Made by a program: the position numbers and the translations under genes
Part shown: piece by piece, positions 53,777-62,790 of the stretch
Layout of the letters: every line of letters starts with the position of its first letter
How positions within the stretch are numbered: position 1 is the stretch's first letter
From: Sweltsa coloradensis
Taxonomy: Eukaryota; Arthropoda; Insecta; Plecoptera; Chloroperlidae
Length of the DNA: 64,000 nt
Assembly (NCBI GenBank): GCA_024449915.1
Contig: JAMZAV010003270.1
Location: forward strand, 1-64,000
Direction of reading: 5' to 3'
The notes under the pieces: generated by a model
What the model was told of the DNA's origin: nothing
Seen by the model: the letters and a program-made list of their open reading frames with translations, nothing else
Databases searched by the model: none

Positions 53777-55644
53777 GGCCCCGATTCATGTACATTTTTA
53801 TCCCGGTATAAGCAGAGTTAGGTGGTATAAGTGCGGTATAACTCCGAATCCAATTCATGAAGACTTATCCCGCCTCGCACGGGGATAAGAAAATATGTAA
53901 ACAGATGGCGGACATTTTAAATTTTGCGTCTATGTGTAAAACGAGAAAAGTTTTCATTACTCTCATAAAACAAATCAGAAACCGTCTCGGGCCTAGGCCC
54001 AGATGTAGAAAATTATTCATAATACAACAGTGTAGGCCTAAAGTTCGATTAGGCTATAGGACTAGATAAAATTAATACGAACATAACACGTTTGACAAGC
54101 CCTTGGCCTCTCCTAGGCAACCCTAGGCCTGCACGACCATGTTTTGACACACATCCCGCACAAATAACTAGTTTTGATTACTAAAAGACTTATGAAGATG
54201 AACAATAGTATGATAGTCCTACACTCTAAATTAAAAGAGCGGAAAAACACTCAAATCGAGTGAAATTTCGCTCCTTTTTTAGCTTGTATTTGCACCACTC
54301 TTTCTGAGTGACCACCACTCCTAGAATTGAGTGAAATAATTCCACTCAATTATAGAGCGAAATTTTCACTCTGAAATAAGGGTGATAATCGCTAATAAAA
54401 GATCGAAATTCACTCAAATAATAGCGATATTTTGGCTTCAAAGATACTCTCTATTTAGGCTATTAATAACTCAAACAGAAGCGAAAATCACTCAAAATTG
54501 AGACAAACTAACTTCCCTAAAAAATATCGCAATTCAATCAAAAAGTAGAGGTGGGAGGGAAAGGGAGATAAATCGCTCAAGTAGCTTTAAATTCAGTATA
54601 CGTATTGCATATAGGTACACATGATATATTATGTTATTTTCAACTCATGTTAATAGGTCAATATCTTAAAACTACAAAATAGTATTATAGCAGCTGTATG
54701 CAAAACATCACATTGATATGTAGATGGACGACTGCGTTCTCTCTCTTCACTGTGGACGCCCATGAAAAGGCATGCACTTCATCACTACACCAGTCATAAC
54801 TATTTTTCCTTGAAAACTTACACTGGCAAATGGCAATGCGCAGTTGCGCACACGGTCACGAACTAACATACACTGACGAGTTAGTTGGTTTCGACGATGC
54901 TGGACGTGTTCAGAGGACCGTTGATATATATTGGAATGTCCTACCTCGTTCTTTGTCATGAGTACATGACAAGCAATTATTACCAGTGACATGTTTGAAA
55001 CGTCGCCGGTAAAATCTCTGCTATTCATCCCCTAGACTTGGCACCGATCAGGACAATACAGTAGACATACAATAAGAAGAAGCCCCATTCATCGCTTAGA
55101 TAAATCTCAACACTAATCCCTTGAACAAGCTTTATGCATCGCTCACTATTGACTAAACATCGCTAACTAAAGAGCGGTGTCACATGGTCACTCAGCACAT
55201 TTGAGCTAAATAATGATCACCCAATACATCGAGTGACAATTCCAGGTAAAAATGAGTGACGAACACTCAAAACGAGTGAAGTGACCATCCGCTCGGCGTA
55301 TTGAGTGAAACAAACCACTCAAATAATTTAGCGTGTAGGCTATTCCAAAATTTACGGCAATAATAAGCCTTTTCTTTCTTTTAATGATCTCACGCAATCT
55401 TCTGTCAATAAATAAAAAAGTAAAACAAAAGATGGAGCAAATTTTTAGTGTTCTTTTGCAAATCTGCTGATTTACATGGCTGTGGAATGCAGTGGAAAAA
55501 ACATTTGTTGTACTTGTTGTTGGATTGAAAATTTCTGATTGGATGAGAGTTGCTCAGACTTAACCAGGCCTTATCCTGCCATGTCCTGCATTATACCGTC
55601 CTTATACCACTTATACCCGGGATAAATGTACATGAATCGGGGCC
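53777..55644. mobile_element. TIR element inserted in Q, CTG duplication
   Basis: Perfect termini GGCCCCGATTCATGTACAT at both ends (reversed on the right), continuing TTTATCCCGG; the two arms also share ACCACTTATACC-like sequence. CTG flanks both sides (53774-53776, 55645-55647). 1868 bases without a transposase; it carries a second TIR element. Confidence 0.8.
54218..55339. mobile_element. Nested TIR element with ACTCAAA/GAGTGA subterminal repeats
   Basis: Ends CCTACACTCTAAATTA and TAATTTAGCGTGTAGG (one mismatch when reversed). Within about 350 bases of each end, ACTCAAA, GAGTGA, CACTC and GCTC motifs recur many times in both directions. Target duplication not resolved. The 93-residue minus-strand frame (54747-55028) has no motif. 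Confidence 0.65.
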
Positions 55645-55724
55645 CTGAAGAGGGGCATAAATTGCACCCTCGGCAGGCTTCCTACAAAAGTTTTTTTTTG
55701 TTATAAATAAATAAAATGCAAACC

Positions 55725-55972
55725 CGACGTAAGAGCCTCCCCTATATCTCCCCCTACCCGTAGCTGATCTGACCAGCATGGTACCTTCCTACCAACAACA
55801 TTTTGGCTAGAGTGGCGCATTAAGACCTCATGGTTGACGCTTCCCGAAACTTAACTAATCAAATCGTCACGAAAATTATTTAATCTAAACATTCAATTTA
55901 TTAACTCACAAAATCAAATGCAGCGCAATATGAACTACCCGGTTGAAGCGACCTAGATTCTCTTGTCGTTCT
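55725..55972 (+). mobile_element. S 3' half and L tail
   Basis: 55725-55860: CCCTACCCGTAGCTGATCTG, GACCTCATGGTTGACGC. 55862-55972: CACAAAATCAAATGCAGCGC, AACTACCCGGTTGAAGCG, CTTGTCGTTC. Confidence 0.65.
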
Positions 55973-55989
55973 AGTGATAAAATATTCAG

Positions 55990-56397
55990 ACTGACCGTGG
56001 AGCTCATGCCCTAACGATTGACGCGCTTTATTAAAAATATTAAAAATAACCAATTTATAGGCTATTTAAAGTCTTTCCATGCAGTCGTCGTCGGGGACCC
56101 CTCCCCACTAACTCAATGACCTCCCAGACAAAGACGACAATGACAACACGAACAATGACTAGGATTATGGCGACCACGACATGACAGCCCCCCTTCTTTT
56201 CTTCAACCCTACCCTACTAGTATGTGACTTTCTCCACATATCCACTAAGCTTGAGTAGCGACCTACGGATGACGAGCCATTTCAACTAAAAAGCTCAAAT
56301 AAAAGAATGTAATGATTCAACGTTTAAACTAACCATATCACAGGTTGAGCAATATAACTTACCCGGTTGAAGAGCCCTAGTTTTTCTCTTTGTTTTG
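55990..56397 (+). mobile_element. S module fragment, S variant and L tail
   Basis: 55990-56040: GCCCTAACGATTGACGCGC. 56085-56300: the variant also seen at 33290. 56308-56397: CACAGGTTGAGCAATATAAC, CCCGGTTGAAGAGCCC. Confidence 0.6.
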
Positions 56398-56424
56398 TTT
56401 GATAAGCGTAGTTGAGCGTGTGTG

Positions 56425-57030
56425 TGTCTGGGCCCGAGGTAGAAATTAGCCCAGAGCATGGCTCTGCTAATCGTGGGCGAGGAAAGAGATAAAGTCCTTC
56501 TCGCAAACATCAGCTATTGTGTTGGGGAGTATATTATAATATTACTTCCCGAAACTAGAGGCGAGCTCTGCCAATCGTCGTCGAGGACCTTGTCCCTTTC
56601 ACTTGACGACCACCCCGACGACGACGAGAATGACACCACCAACGATGACAAAGACGATGACGACCGCGGCGTCAGAACCCCCCTCCCCCACACACACCCT
56701 TCCTCCCCTTATACCCGTGGCTGGTTCTGACCAGCATGGGCCCCTCCTCCCCACCCCCCTTAGACTAGAGTGGTGAATAATGACCTAACGGTTGACGCGT
56801 CCTTAATCCAAATAAACAAAAAAAATCTTTAATTTCTGTATTTTTCATTCACAAAAAAACTTTTGTTTTGCTATTTCAATCATAATCATTTAATGTTGTT
56901 AAATATAAACACTTAGAAAACAATCTAATCTTCAAACACACCATTAACTCAACTCATCATCTTTCAATTTTACACACGGCGCAACATGACCTAACCAGTT
57001 GAAGCGCCCTAGTTTCTCACGTCGTCGTCG
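56425..57030 (+). mobile_element. S-family repeat, full length, with L tail
   Basis: S at 56425-56818 with a full set of landmarks and a CACACACA insertion near 56690. L tail 56823-57030: GACCTAACCAGTTGAAGC, CTCACGTCGTCGTCG. Another clean composite. Confidence 0.9.
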
Positions 57031-57059
57031 TGAATGTGAACCTCACGGCGCTTTGATTA

Positions 57060-57260
57060 ATTAGTTCCGTAGAACTTAGCACGTGTTTGTGTGGTCCCCC
57101 GTTCAATGTTTAGGTTGTTCTAATCTCTGCCATTTCTGTTGATATATAACTAACTTAAATTGTTTAAATTTCAGAAATGTTCCTGCCCGCCTCTGGCTGG
57201 TTCTGACCAGCACGTGCATCATGTGTTTTTAGTTAAATATACATTTTATTTGTAGAATGT
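57060..57260 (+). repeat. D repeat, copy 2
   Basis: GCACGTGTTTGTGTGGTC ... CTGGCTGGTTCTGACCAGC, the partner of 18545-18720, again leading into an L 3' UTR. Confidence 0.5.
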
Positions 57261-57410
57261 ACCAAAATATTGTGTGTTGTGCAAAAATGTGATCTTTTCC
57301 AATCACATGAAGAACTTCTAATAAATAATGATAACGACGACAAAGTTTTTAAATTTATCATTTAAGCAATATGTTGTATAAACATTTTACTTATTTCATT
57401 TTGCATTCAA
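57255..57410 (+). mobile_element. L 3' UTR fragment, cut by L copy 3
   Basis: AGAATGTACCAAAATATTG, CACATGAAGAACTTCTAATA, GATAACGACGACAAAG. It stops where copy 3 begins. Confidence 0.6.
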
Positions 57411-57419
57411 AACTATCAC

Positions 57420-58480
57420 TTAACTCCAGCAGATGTGGCTTCAGTACTGGGTCCCACTTTTGCATCGGTAAGCAGTAATGCACGATATGATGCAGAATTT
57501 CTAGCACAAAAAGCAGTTGACAGAAGCTCGAAAATTTAAATTTTCTCATCTGAAAACGATGAGCCATACAACAGAGCGTTCTCTTTTGTGGGAACTCCGT
57601 ATGGCGTTAAGCTCATTACGTCGCACATCTGTGGGAGAAGAAAAAATGCACAACGAATGTTTGGACCTGACTGATCCCTCATTGGAAGTTATTATTTTAT
57701 TTTTTAATATTTTGTGGTTGTCTGACATATTTCCCGATATTTGGCGTAATGCCATCTTAATTCCACTTCTTAAACCCACAAAAGATAAGTGGATGCCGAC
57801 TTCATATCGCCCTATTTCTCTGACAAGTTGCTTTTGCAAATTTTCGAAAAGATGATCAACAAACGACTAATTGGATGCTGGAGACACGCGGTTATTGGCG
57901 AACGCCCAATGTGGATTTCGTCAACGTCATGCACCATCAAACCACTTGGTCGATTAGAGACGTTTATTCAAAAAGGGTTTTTTTTGCAAAACAACATGTT
58001 GTTGGTTTTGCTTTTTGACATTGAAAAAAGCCTCCAAACACAACATGGAGGTATAATATACTTCAACAGATTCACGAGTGGGGTTTTAGAGGGCACATGC
58101 CAAAATTTTTAGAAAACTTTTTAAAAGATAAAATTTTTCAAAGTGCGTGTTAACAATGTTTTGTCAGACTCGTTCTCACTGGAAACAGGTTTTACCACAA
58201 GGCTGGGTTTTTGTCGGTTTCACTGTTTGCTTTTGGGGAAATAAACAGTGTAGTGGGATTGTATTCCAAAGAGCCTAATGTCGTGCTATTTGTAGATGAC
58301 CTGGGAATCTTCTACAGATCGGAAAATTTTATCAACAGCTCAAAGACACGTGCAAATTGGATTGAACAATATAAGCGAATGGGCTCGAAAGCGGGGACAC
58401 GATTCTCTCCCGAAAAAACTCAGTGCATTCACTTTTGCCCCTTTGTCTTCAAGGAATCCAAAAGACCCACAACTATCGTT
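57420..58480 (+). pseudogene. L copy 3 reverse transcriptase, broken
   Basis: N-terminal fingers in one 112-residue frame (57517-57855) reaching TSYRPISLTSCFC. Motif A is damaged: where copy 1 has DIENAYD this copy reads DIEKSLQ, losing the catalytic Asp of the motif. Motif B is blurred by extra T and G residues (about 58185-58225). Motif C is kept as LFVDDLGIF (about 58290-58315). At least five frame changes. Confidence 0.75.
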
Positions 58481-59830
58481 TAACAATGTAGAACTTCTAT
58501 CAAAACAAATGTCCGTCTTCTCGGCATGGTGTTTGACAAAAAGCTAAATTGGAAAGACCACGTTGTTGAGTTACGCAAAAAATGCATGTTGAAAATAAAC
58601 CTATGAAAGTTCTCAGAAATACATCGTGGGGTGCAGATAGGACTTGCTTTGTTGAGAATTTAGGATCTCTATTTTGGGCTCCAAGATGGACTATGGACTT
58701 TTCGTATACTCTTCAGCAAGTAAAAAACCTTAAACTTCTAGACACTGTCCACCATTGTGGTCTTCGTATTGCTCTTGGTGCATTTCGAACAAGCCCGGTA
58801 GTCAGCTTGTAGCCGAGTCGGGGTGTGTCCTCCTTGGCAGAACGGAGAAACTCTTCATGGGTACGTAGAAATGAAAATTAAAGCATGCCAAAACCATCAG
58901 CAAATCGGAATGTTTTTAACACGACATATGTCAGACACTTTGATAACAAACCCAAGGCATCTCTTCCAACGGGATTAAGATGGAAACCTTTGTTTAATCT
59001 TATAGGATTTCATCTGCCCAAGTTTTTAATTTTGTATTTAGCAATAACCCGCCCTGGTTTACACCAGAGCCGATTATTATATTTGACCTTTTTCGTTTTG
59101 ATAAAAACTCTACTTGCGATAGTGTATTCAAAATTAACTTTAGAGAGATTTGCCATGAACATCAAAGGTTTACTTTGGTATTCACAGATGGCTCCAAAAT
59201 TGACAACAAGGTTGGAAGCGCTTTTTATTGCTCCACCTTAACTGAACGTTTCAGGCTAAGCGACGTGTGTTCAGTTTTTTACTGCAGAGTTATTCTCCTT
59301 CCGTGAAGCTCTTAAATAGATTCTACGTTGTCTTTTAGAATAATACCTTATGTGTTCAGATAGCTTAAGTTCCTTTCAAGCTATAGAACTCATGTATTCA
59401 AGTATCATTTGGGACAAGACATCCAATTCTATTAGAAAAAAACTAACCTCTAAGGGTTATATAATAGAGTTTTGCTGGATACCTGGACACGTGGGCATAG
59501 AGGGAAATGAACACGCTGATAGGGCTGCTAAGGAAACTTCCCAGCGTCGCGACGTGATTTCAATCTAGTTCCCGTTCCAGATATCAAGAGTGGATTCAAG
59601 CAAAGATTGTTGGATTTGCGACAAAAAATCTTGGGATGTGTTGCAAAATAACAAATTGCGTAGTGTGATGCCCACATTGACTAACAAAAGTCGTCCACCT
59701 ACGTCTCGACTCTCTCGTAGAGAAGAGGTGGTATTGTCTAGACTTCGTATAGGGCACACACGCCTAACACCCCGGATATCTCTTAACCAGAGAAAAGGTT
59801 ATTCACATATGTGACACATGTGATGTACCT
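58480..59830 (+). pseudogene. L copy 3 connector, RNase H and C-terminus
   Basis: NTSWGADRT (about 58618-58645), GLRIALGAFRTSPVVS (about 58759-58806), FTDGSK (about 59180-59197), LCSDSLSSFQ (about 59350-59380), EFCWIPGHVGIEGNEHADRA (about 59466-59525), REEVVLSRLRIGHTRLT (about 59717-59770) and CDTCDVP (about 59812-59830). All RNase H catalytic regions are visible, but in different frames. Confidence 0.78.
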
Positions 59831-60194
59831 TTAACCGTACATTCATATGCTAGCAGAATGTACCAAATATGATGCCTTGCGCATGCATTTGATCTCTCCC
59901 AATCATATGATAACGGCGAAAAACTTCCAAATTTCTCATCCAAAGTAATCTATTTAACAAACTTTAATTAACTTCATACACATTTCTTTCTTTTCTTTCT
60001 TTTCATTTACATACATAACTTTATTTTGCTATTACTTTCTTTATCTCCAATTATTTTGTTATTTATACACTTAGAAAACAATCTAATCATCAAACATACC
60101 TGCATTAACTCTTCTAATTTACTTTCATTCACCAGGCGGCGCAATATGACCTAACCGGTTGAAGCGCCCTAGTTTCTCACGTCCCTCGTCGTTA

Positions 60195-60895
60195 AAATCA
60201 GATTGCATTTTTTTTCATAAATTTAGAAAACAATTTAATCATCAAACACACCGTAGATTAATTTCATTAATTTACAATTTCACGGGGCGCAATATATATA
60301 CCCGGTTGAAGCCAGGGGTGATATTGAACATAATAAAGGGGGTAGGGGGAGCGATTTGCGCGTGCATGTACATCCGTGGAAAGGACGAAGCACGGTGTGA
60401 ATGGGGATTGGAGCCCTCCATTTATAGCGCTTCAGTTGAAAATTTTTTAAAAACGATTTTTGGGAGTGCATTTGGTGCGTTTTAGAAAAAAAGTGGTTGT
60501 CTGAATGATACCAAAACAAATGTTATGGGTGTTCGTCAATTTTTCAATGATGATGGCAGAGATAAACTTGAGGGTTCGGGTCTATGACTGGCATGGCGCA
60601 TGCGTTGGAACGCGCGTCTTGCTAGATGCTCGATAATTTTACACCACACAGTATGGCAACAAATGTCAAATTCGCACAATCACACACATTTGGGCGCTAT
60701 TGCGCTTAGTTGGTAACGACTCCATTTTCAGTAAAACCCCATCAATAAAATTACTGAAATATCACGTCTTTTTAAACGATAAATAAATAATGTTTTTTCA
60801 AAATTTCAATTTTTTTTTGTCATGGGAGGCAATCGCTCTCCACCCCGCCCCCTCCCCCGCCCCCCTGGTTGAAGCGACCTAATTTCTCTCGTGGG
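60195..60895 (+). mobile_element. L tail split by a hAT-like MITE
   Basis: Left part 60195-60312 ends CCCGGTTGAAGC; right part 60868-60895 resumes GTTGAAGCGACCTAATTTC, TCTCGTGGG. A second L tail directly behind copy 3. Confidence 0.75.
60313..60867. mobile_element. hAT-like MITE in the L terminal module
   Basis: Ends CAGGGGTG and CCCCCCTG; further in, GGGGGAGCGATTTGC pairs with GGCAATCGCTCTCC. GTTGAAGC is duplicated (60305-60312, 60868-60875), an 8-base target duplication. 555 bases; the 108-residue frame crossing the left edge is chance. Confidence 0.78.
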
Positions 60896-61074
60896 TTTTT
60901 GTTTGTTTACCCTTTACATTGCGAAGGCTACAAATTTCTCTGACCCACAAATTTTTTGAACTCACGTTCATGCAAAATATGTATTTCTAAGGGTGTATTT
61001 ATTATTTATATTAATATTCACCAACGCATTCGTTTAGTTGGGGATTTACACTACCCCATTTATTATGCTTACAT

Positions 61075-61160
61075 CTAAGTAAACATCATAGCATATGAAA
61101 ACGCGAAAAACTTTCTAAATCTCTCATACAAAGTAATTTAAATAAACAAAATTTAAGTCT
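61075..61160 (+). mobile_element. L 3' UTR fragment
   Basis: CATAGCATATGAAAACGCG, AAACTTTCTAAATCTCTCA. It appears to be interrupted by the hAT fragment and to resume near 61605. Confidence 0.5.
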
Positions 61161-61166
61161 TATTAT

Positions 61167-61520
61167 CAGTGGCGTAGCTGAAATGCACGGGTCCCCGGGC
61201 TACAACGAGCTGGAGGGCCCCTCTCATTGACGCCTAAATGTTTATTGGTGTTAGTCATTATTATTTAATTTAAGTATTATTGACCGACTCATCGAGTCTC
61301 GGTACTCCTCATTCGCCTATGGATTAGAACTTCCACTTCCGAACTTTCCTCTCATCAAACGTATTGATAAGGGATCCATATCACTTCTGAGAAGGGTCTC
61401 GTTCTCGATCAAAAGTGTACTTAATCCTCTAAGTCTTTCTTGTCCCCTACTGCTTCTTAAATTTAAATTTTTTTTTATTTTAAGTTTTGAAAATAAACCG
61501 CTCTGAACAGGCAACAGTAA
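61167..61520 (-). pseudogene. hAT transposase C-terminal fragment
   Basis: On the minus strand (61514-61317) a 65-residue frame reads LRSSRGQERLRGLSTLLIEN, matching the end of the hAT dimerisation domain (S-R---GQERL-GLA-LSIE). Downstream in the gene's direction, at 61178-61167, lies the reverse of CAGTGGCGTAGC, a common hAT terminal inverted repeat. So the last coding part and one element end are present. The other end and the catalytic DDE region are missing or not recognised. Assignment from motif memory. Confidence 0.65.
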
Positions 61521-61604
61521 CTGGTATTATTAAAAACATCATAAAGCCGACAAAGATCAGGAAAAGTAGTGGAAAATGGCGCTTTTCAACAAGAAGCAAG
61601 TTGC

Positions 61605-61805
61605 AACTTTTTTAAACAGAAACACATTTTTTTAATTATTTATTTTTTTCAATTTAAATAAAAAAAATTTGTTTAGCTATTACAATCATACTAACAATTT
61701 TTTTTCTTATATATAAAAATAGAAAAAAAAAATGATTAAACTTTCGTTTTCACAGCGGCGAATAAAACCTTACGGTTTGAAAAGCCTCGTTTCTTACTTT
61801 CGTGT
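61605..61805 (+). mobile_element. L tail, diverged
   Basis: TTTCACAGCGGCGAATAAAACC, CTTACGGTTTGAAAAGCC, TTTCTTACTTTCGTG. Confidence 0.6.
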
Positions 61806-61979
61806 CAGATTTTTTTAATATGAGGCCCCATCCGTCGTCATTTACTGATACATGTTAGTGGATCGGGATGGATGAAAATCCTTTGATTTTTTAAAAAACC
61901 CAAAAAAGTAAATTTAAAAAATAAAAAAAGCGTTTTAAAAGATAATAAAACATTACAAACTTAAATGGTACACTAAAAA

Positions 61980-62790
61980 CGTGGAATTGTAGAGGATTCT
62001 AGCAAATCAGAATAGTTACAGCTCTCTTGAAAAAAAACACAAACCCTTGATTTTATTTTTACAAAAACTTCTGTCAAACCACAGATAACCCTACTTTAAA
62101 GGGGTTATACAATCTACTAAGGATTAAAAAAAAAGGAGGTAAACGTGCACGGGGAAGGTTTTCCATTCTGGTGCTGACTCTGTGTATCCACCAAATTCCA
62201 TTGACAACTCCCCTTTCGGCCTCGCGTTACAGTTACATTCCCAAAATGTAACCACATTATATTTTTTTACATTCCCCCATTAAATCTTACAGACGCGTTG
62301 GGAGGCTTGTCGGATCAACTACAGGGCCCCCGTAATCTTGGGTGGTGTTTTTAAACCCCCTACCATACTGACGGGGATCAGTAGTTTCTGATAAACGGGG
62401 TTGTGTTGTAGAGATTTTCTACAACACAATGATGTTTCATGTTGAACAGGGGCCCAGAGACGCATTTCCGTCACATCGGCACTTTTTCACCCAAGATTAA
62501 GTCATGGTACACCTTTTGGCTATCGCTTGATCTCGAGTAAATGTGTTTGATGATTTCAGGGAGTGTCTTTTTCCAATTCAGGGAAAGTTTAAACTAAAAT
62601 AGGCCACACAATCCGGGTCGGGGATGGAGATTTGCGCAAGTGTTTGGGGGAAAGTTCCGGGAAAATTAGTGAAGTCTCTTTGCTCAGGGGATTTTATAGT
62701 TCTCGTGACCCCAAGTGCTTGTCAAAAATTTAGTAAATGCTTGTTTGATCACATATGCCAGTTCCCACGCTAGTGGGAAAAAAGTCGTCG
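61980..62790 (+). pseudogene. L copy 4 endonuclease (APE type), broken
   Basis: WNCRG (about 61983-61997) is the N-terminal signature of APE-type LINE endonucleases, with LLKKHNP-like sequence and DFIF and a damaged LQET box (about 62058-62080) next, then GYTIY (about 62103-62117). Central strands are unreadable because of stops. This domain nicks the target DNA. The final SDH motif is not seen. Confidence 0.6.

Larger units (their letters stand above)
53573..55690 (+). mobile_element. Q-family tRNA-derived SINE, copy 3, split by a TIR element
   Basis: Head GTTGGCTCGAGCGCTAAGC, B-box CGGGATCAAATCCCGTCGAG, body GGTTTATTCCGATGTTTTCC, GGACATCCCTTCACAATTG, CTAGTTAGACACCTG (to 53776). The end resumes at 55645: ATTGCACCCTCGGCAGGC. 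The interrupted point matches copies 1 and 2. Confidence 0.8.
57420..60190 (+). mobile_element. L-family retrotransposon, copy 3 (5'-truncated)
   Basis: The longest continuous L copy: RT, connector, RNase H, C-terminus, 3' UTR and tail in order without foreign insertion. It starts within a few bases of copy 1's equivalent point (CCAGCAGATGTGGCTTCAGT). The tail ends GACCTAACCGGTTGAAGC, CTCACGTCCCTCGTCG. Confidence 0.88.
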
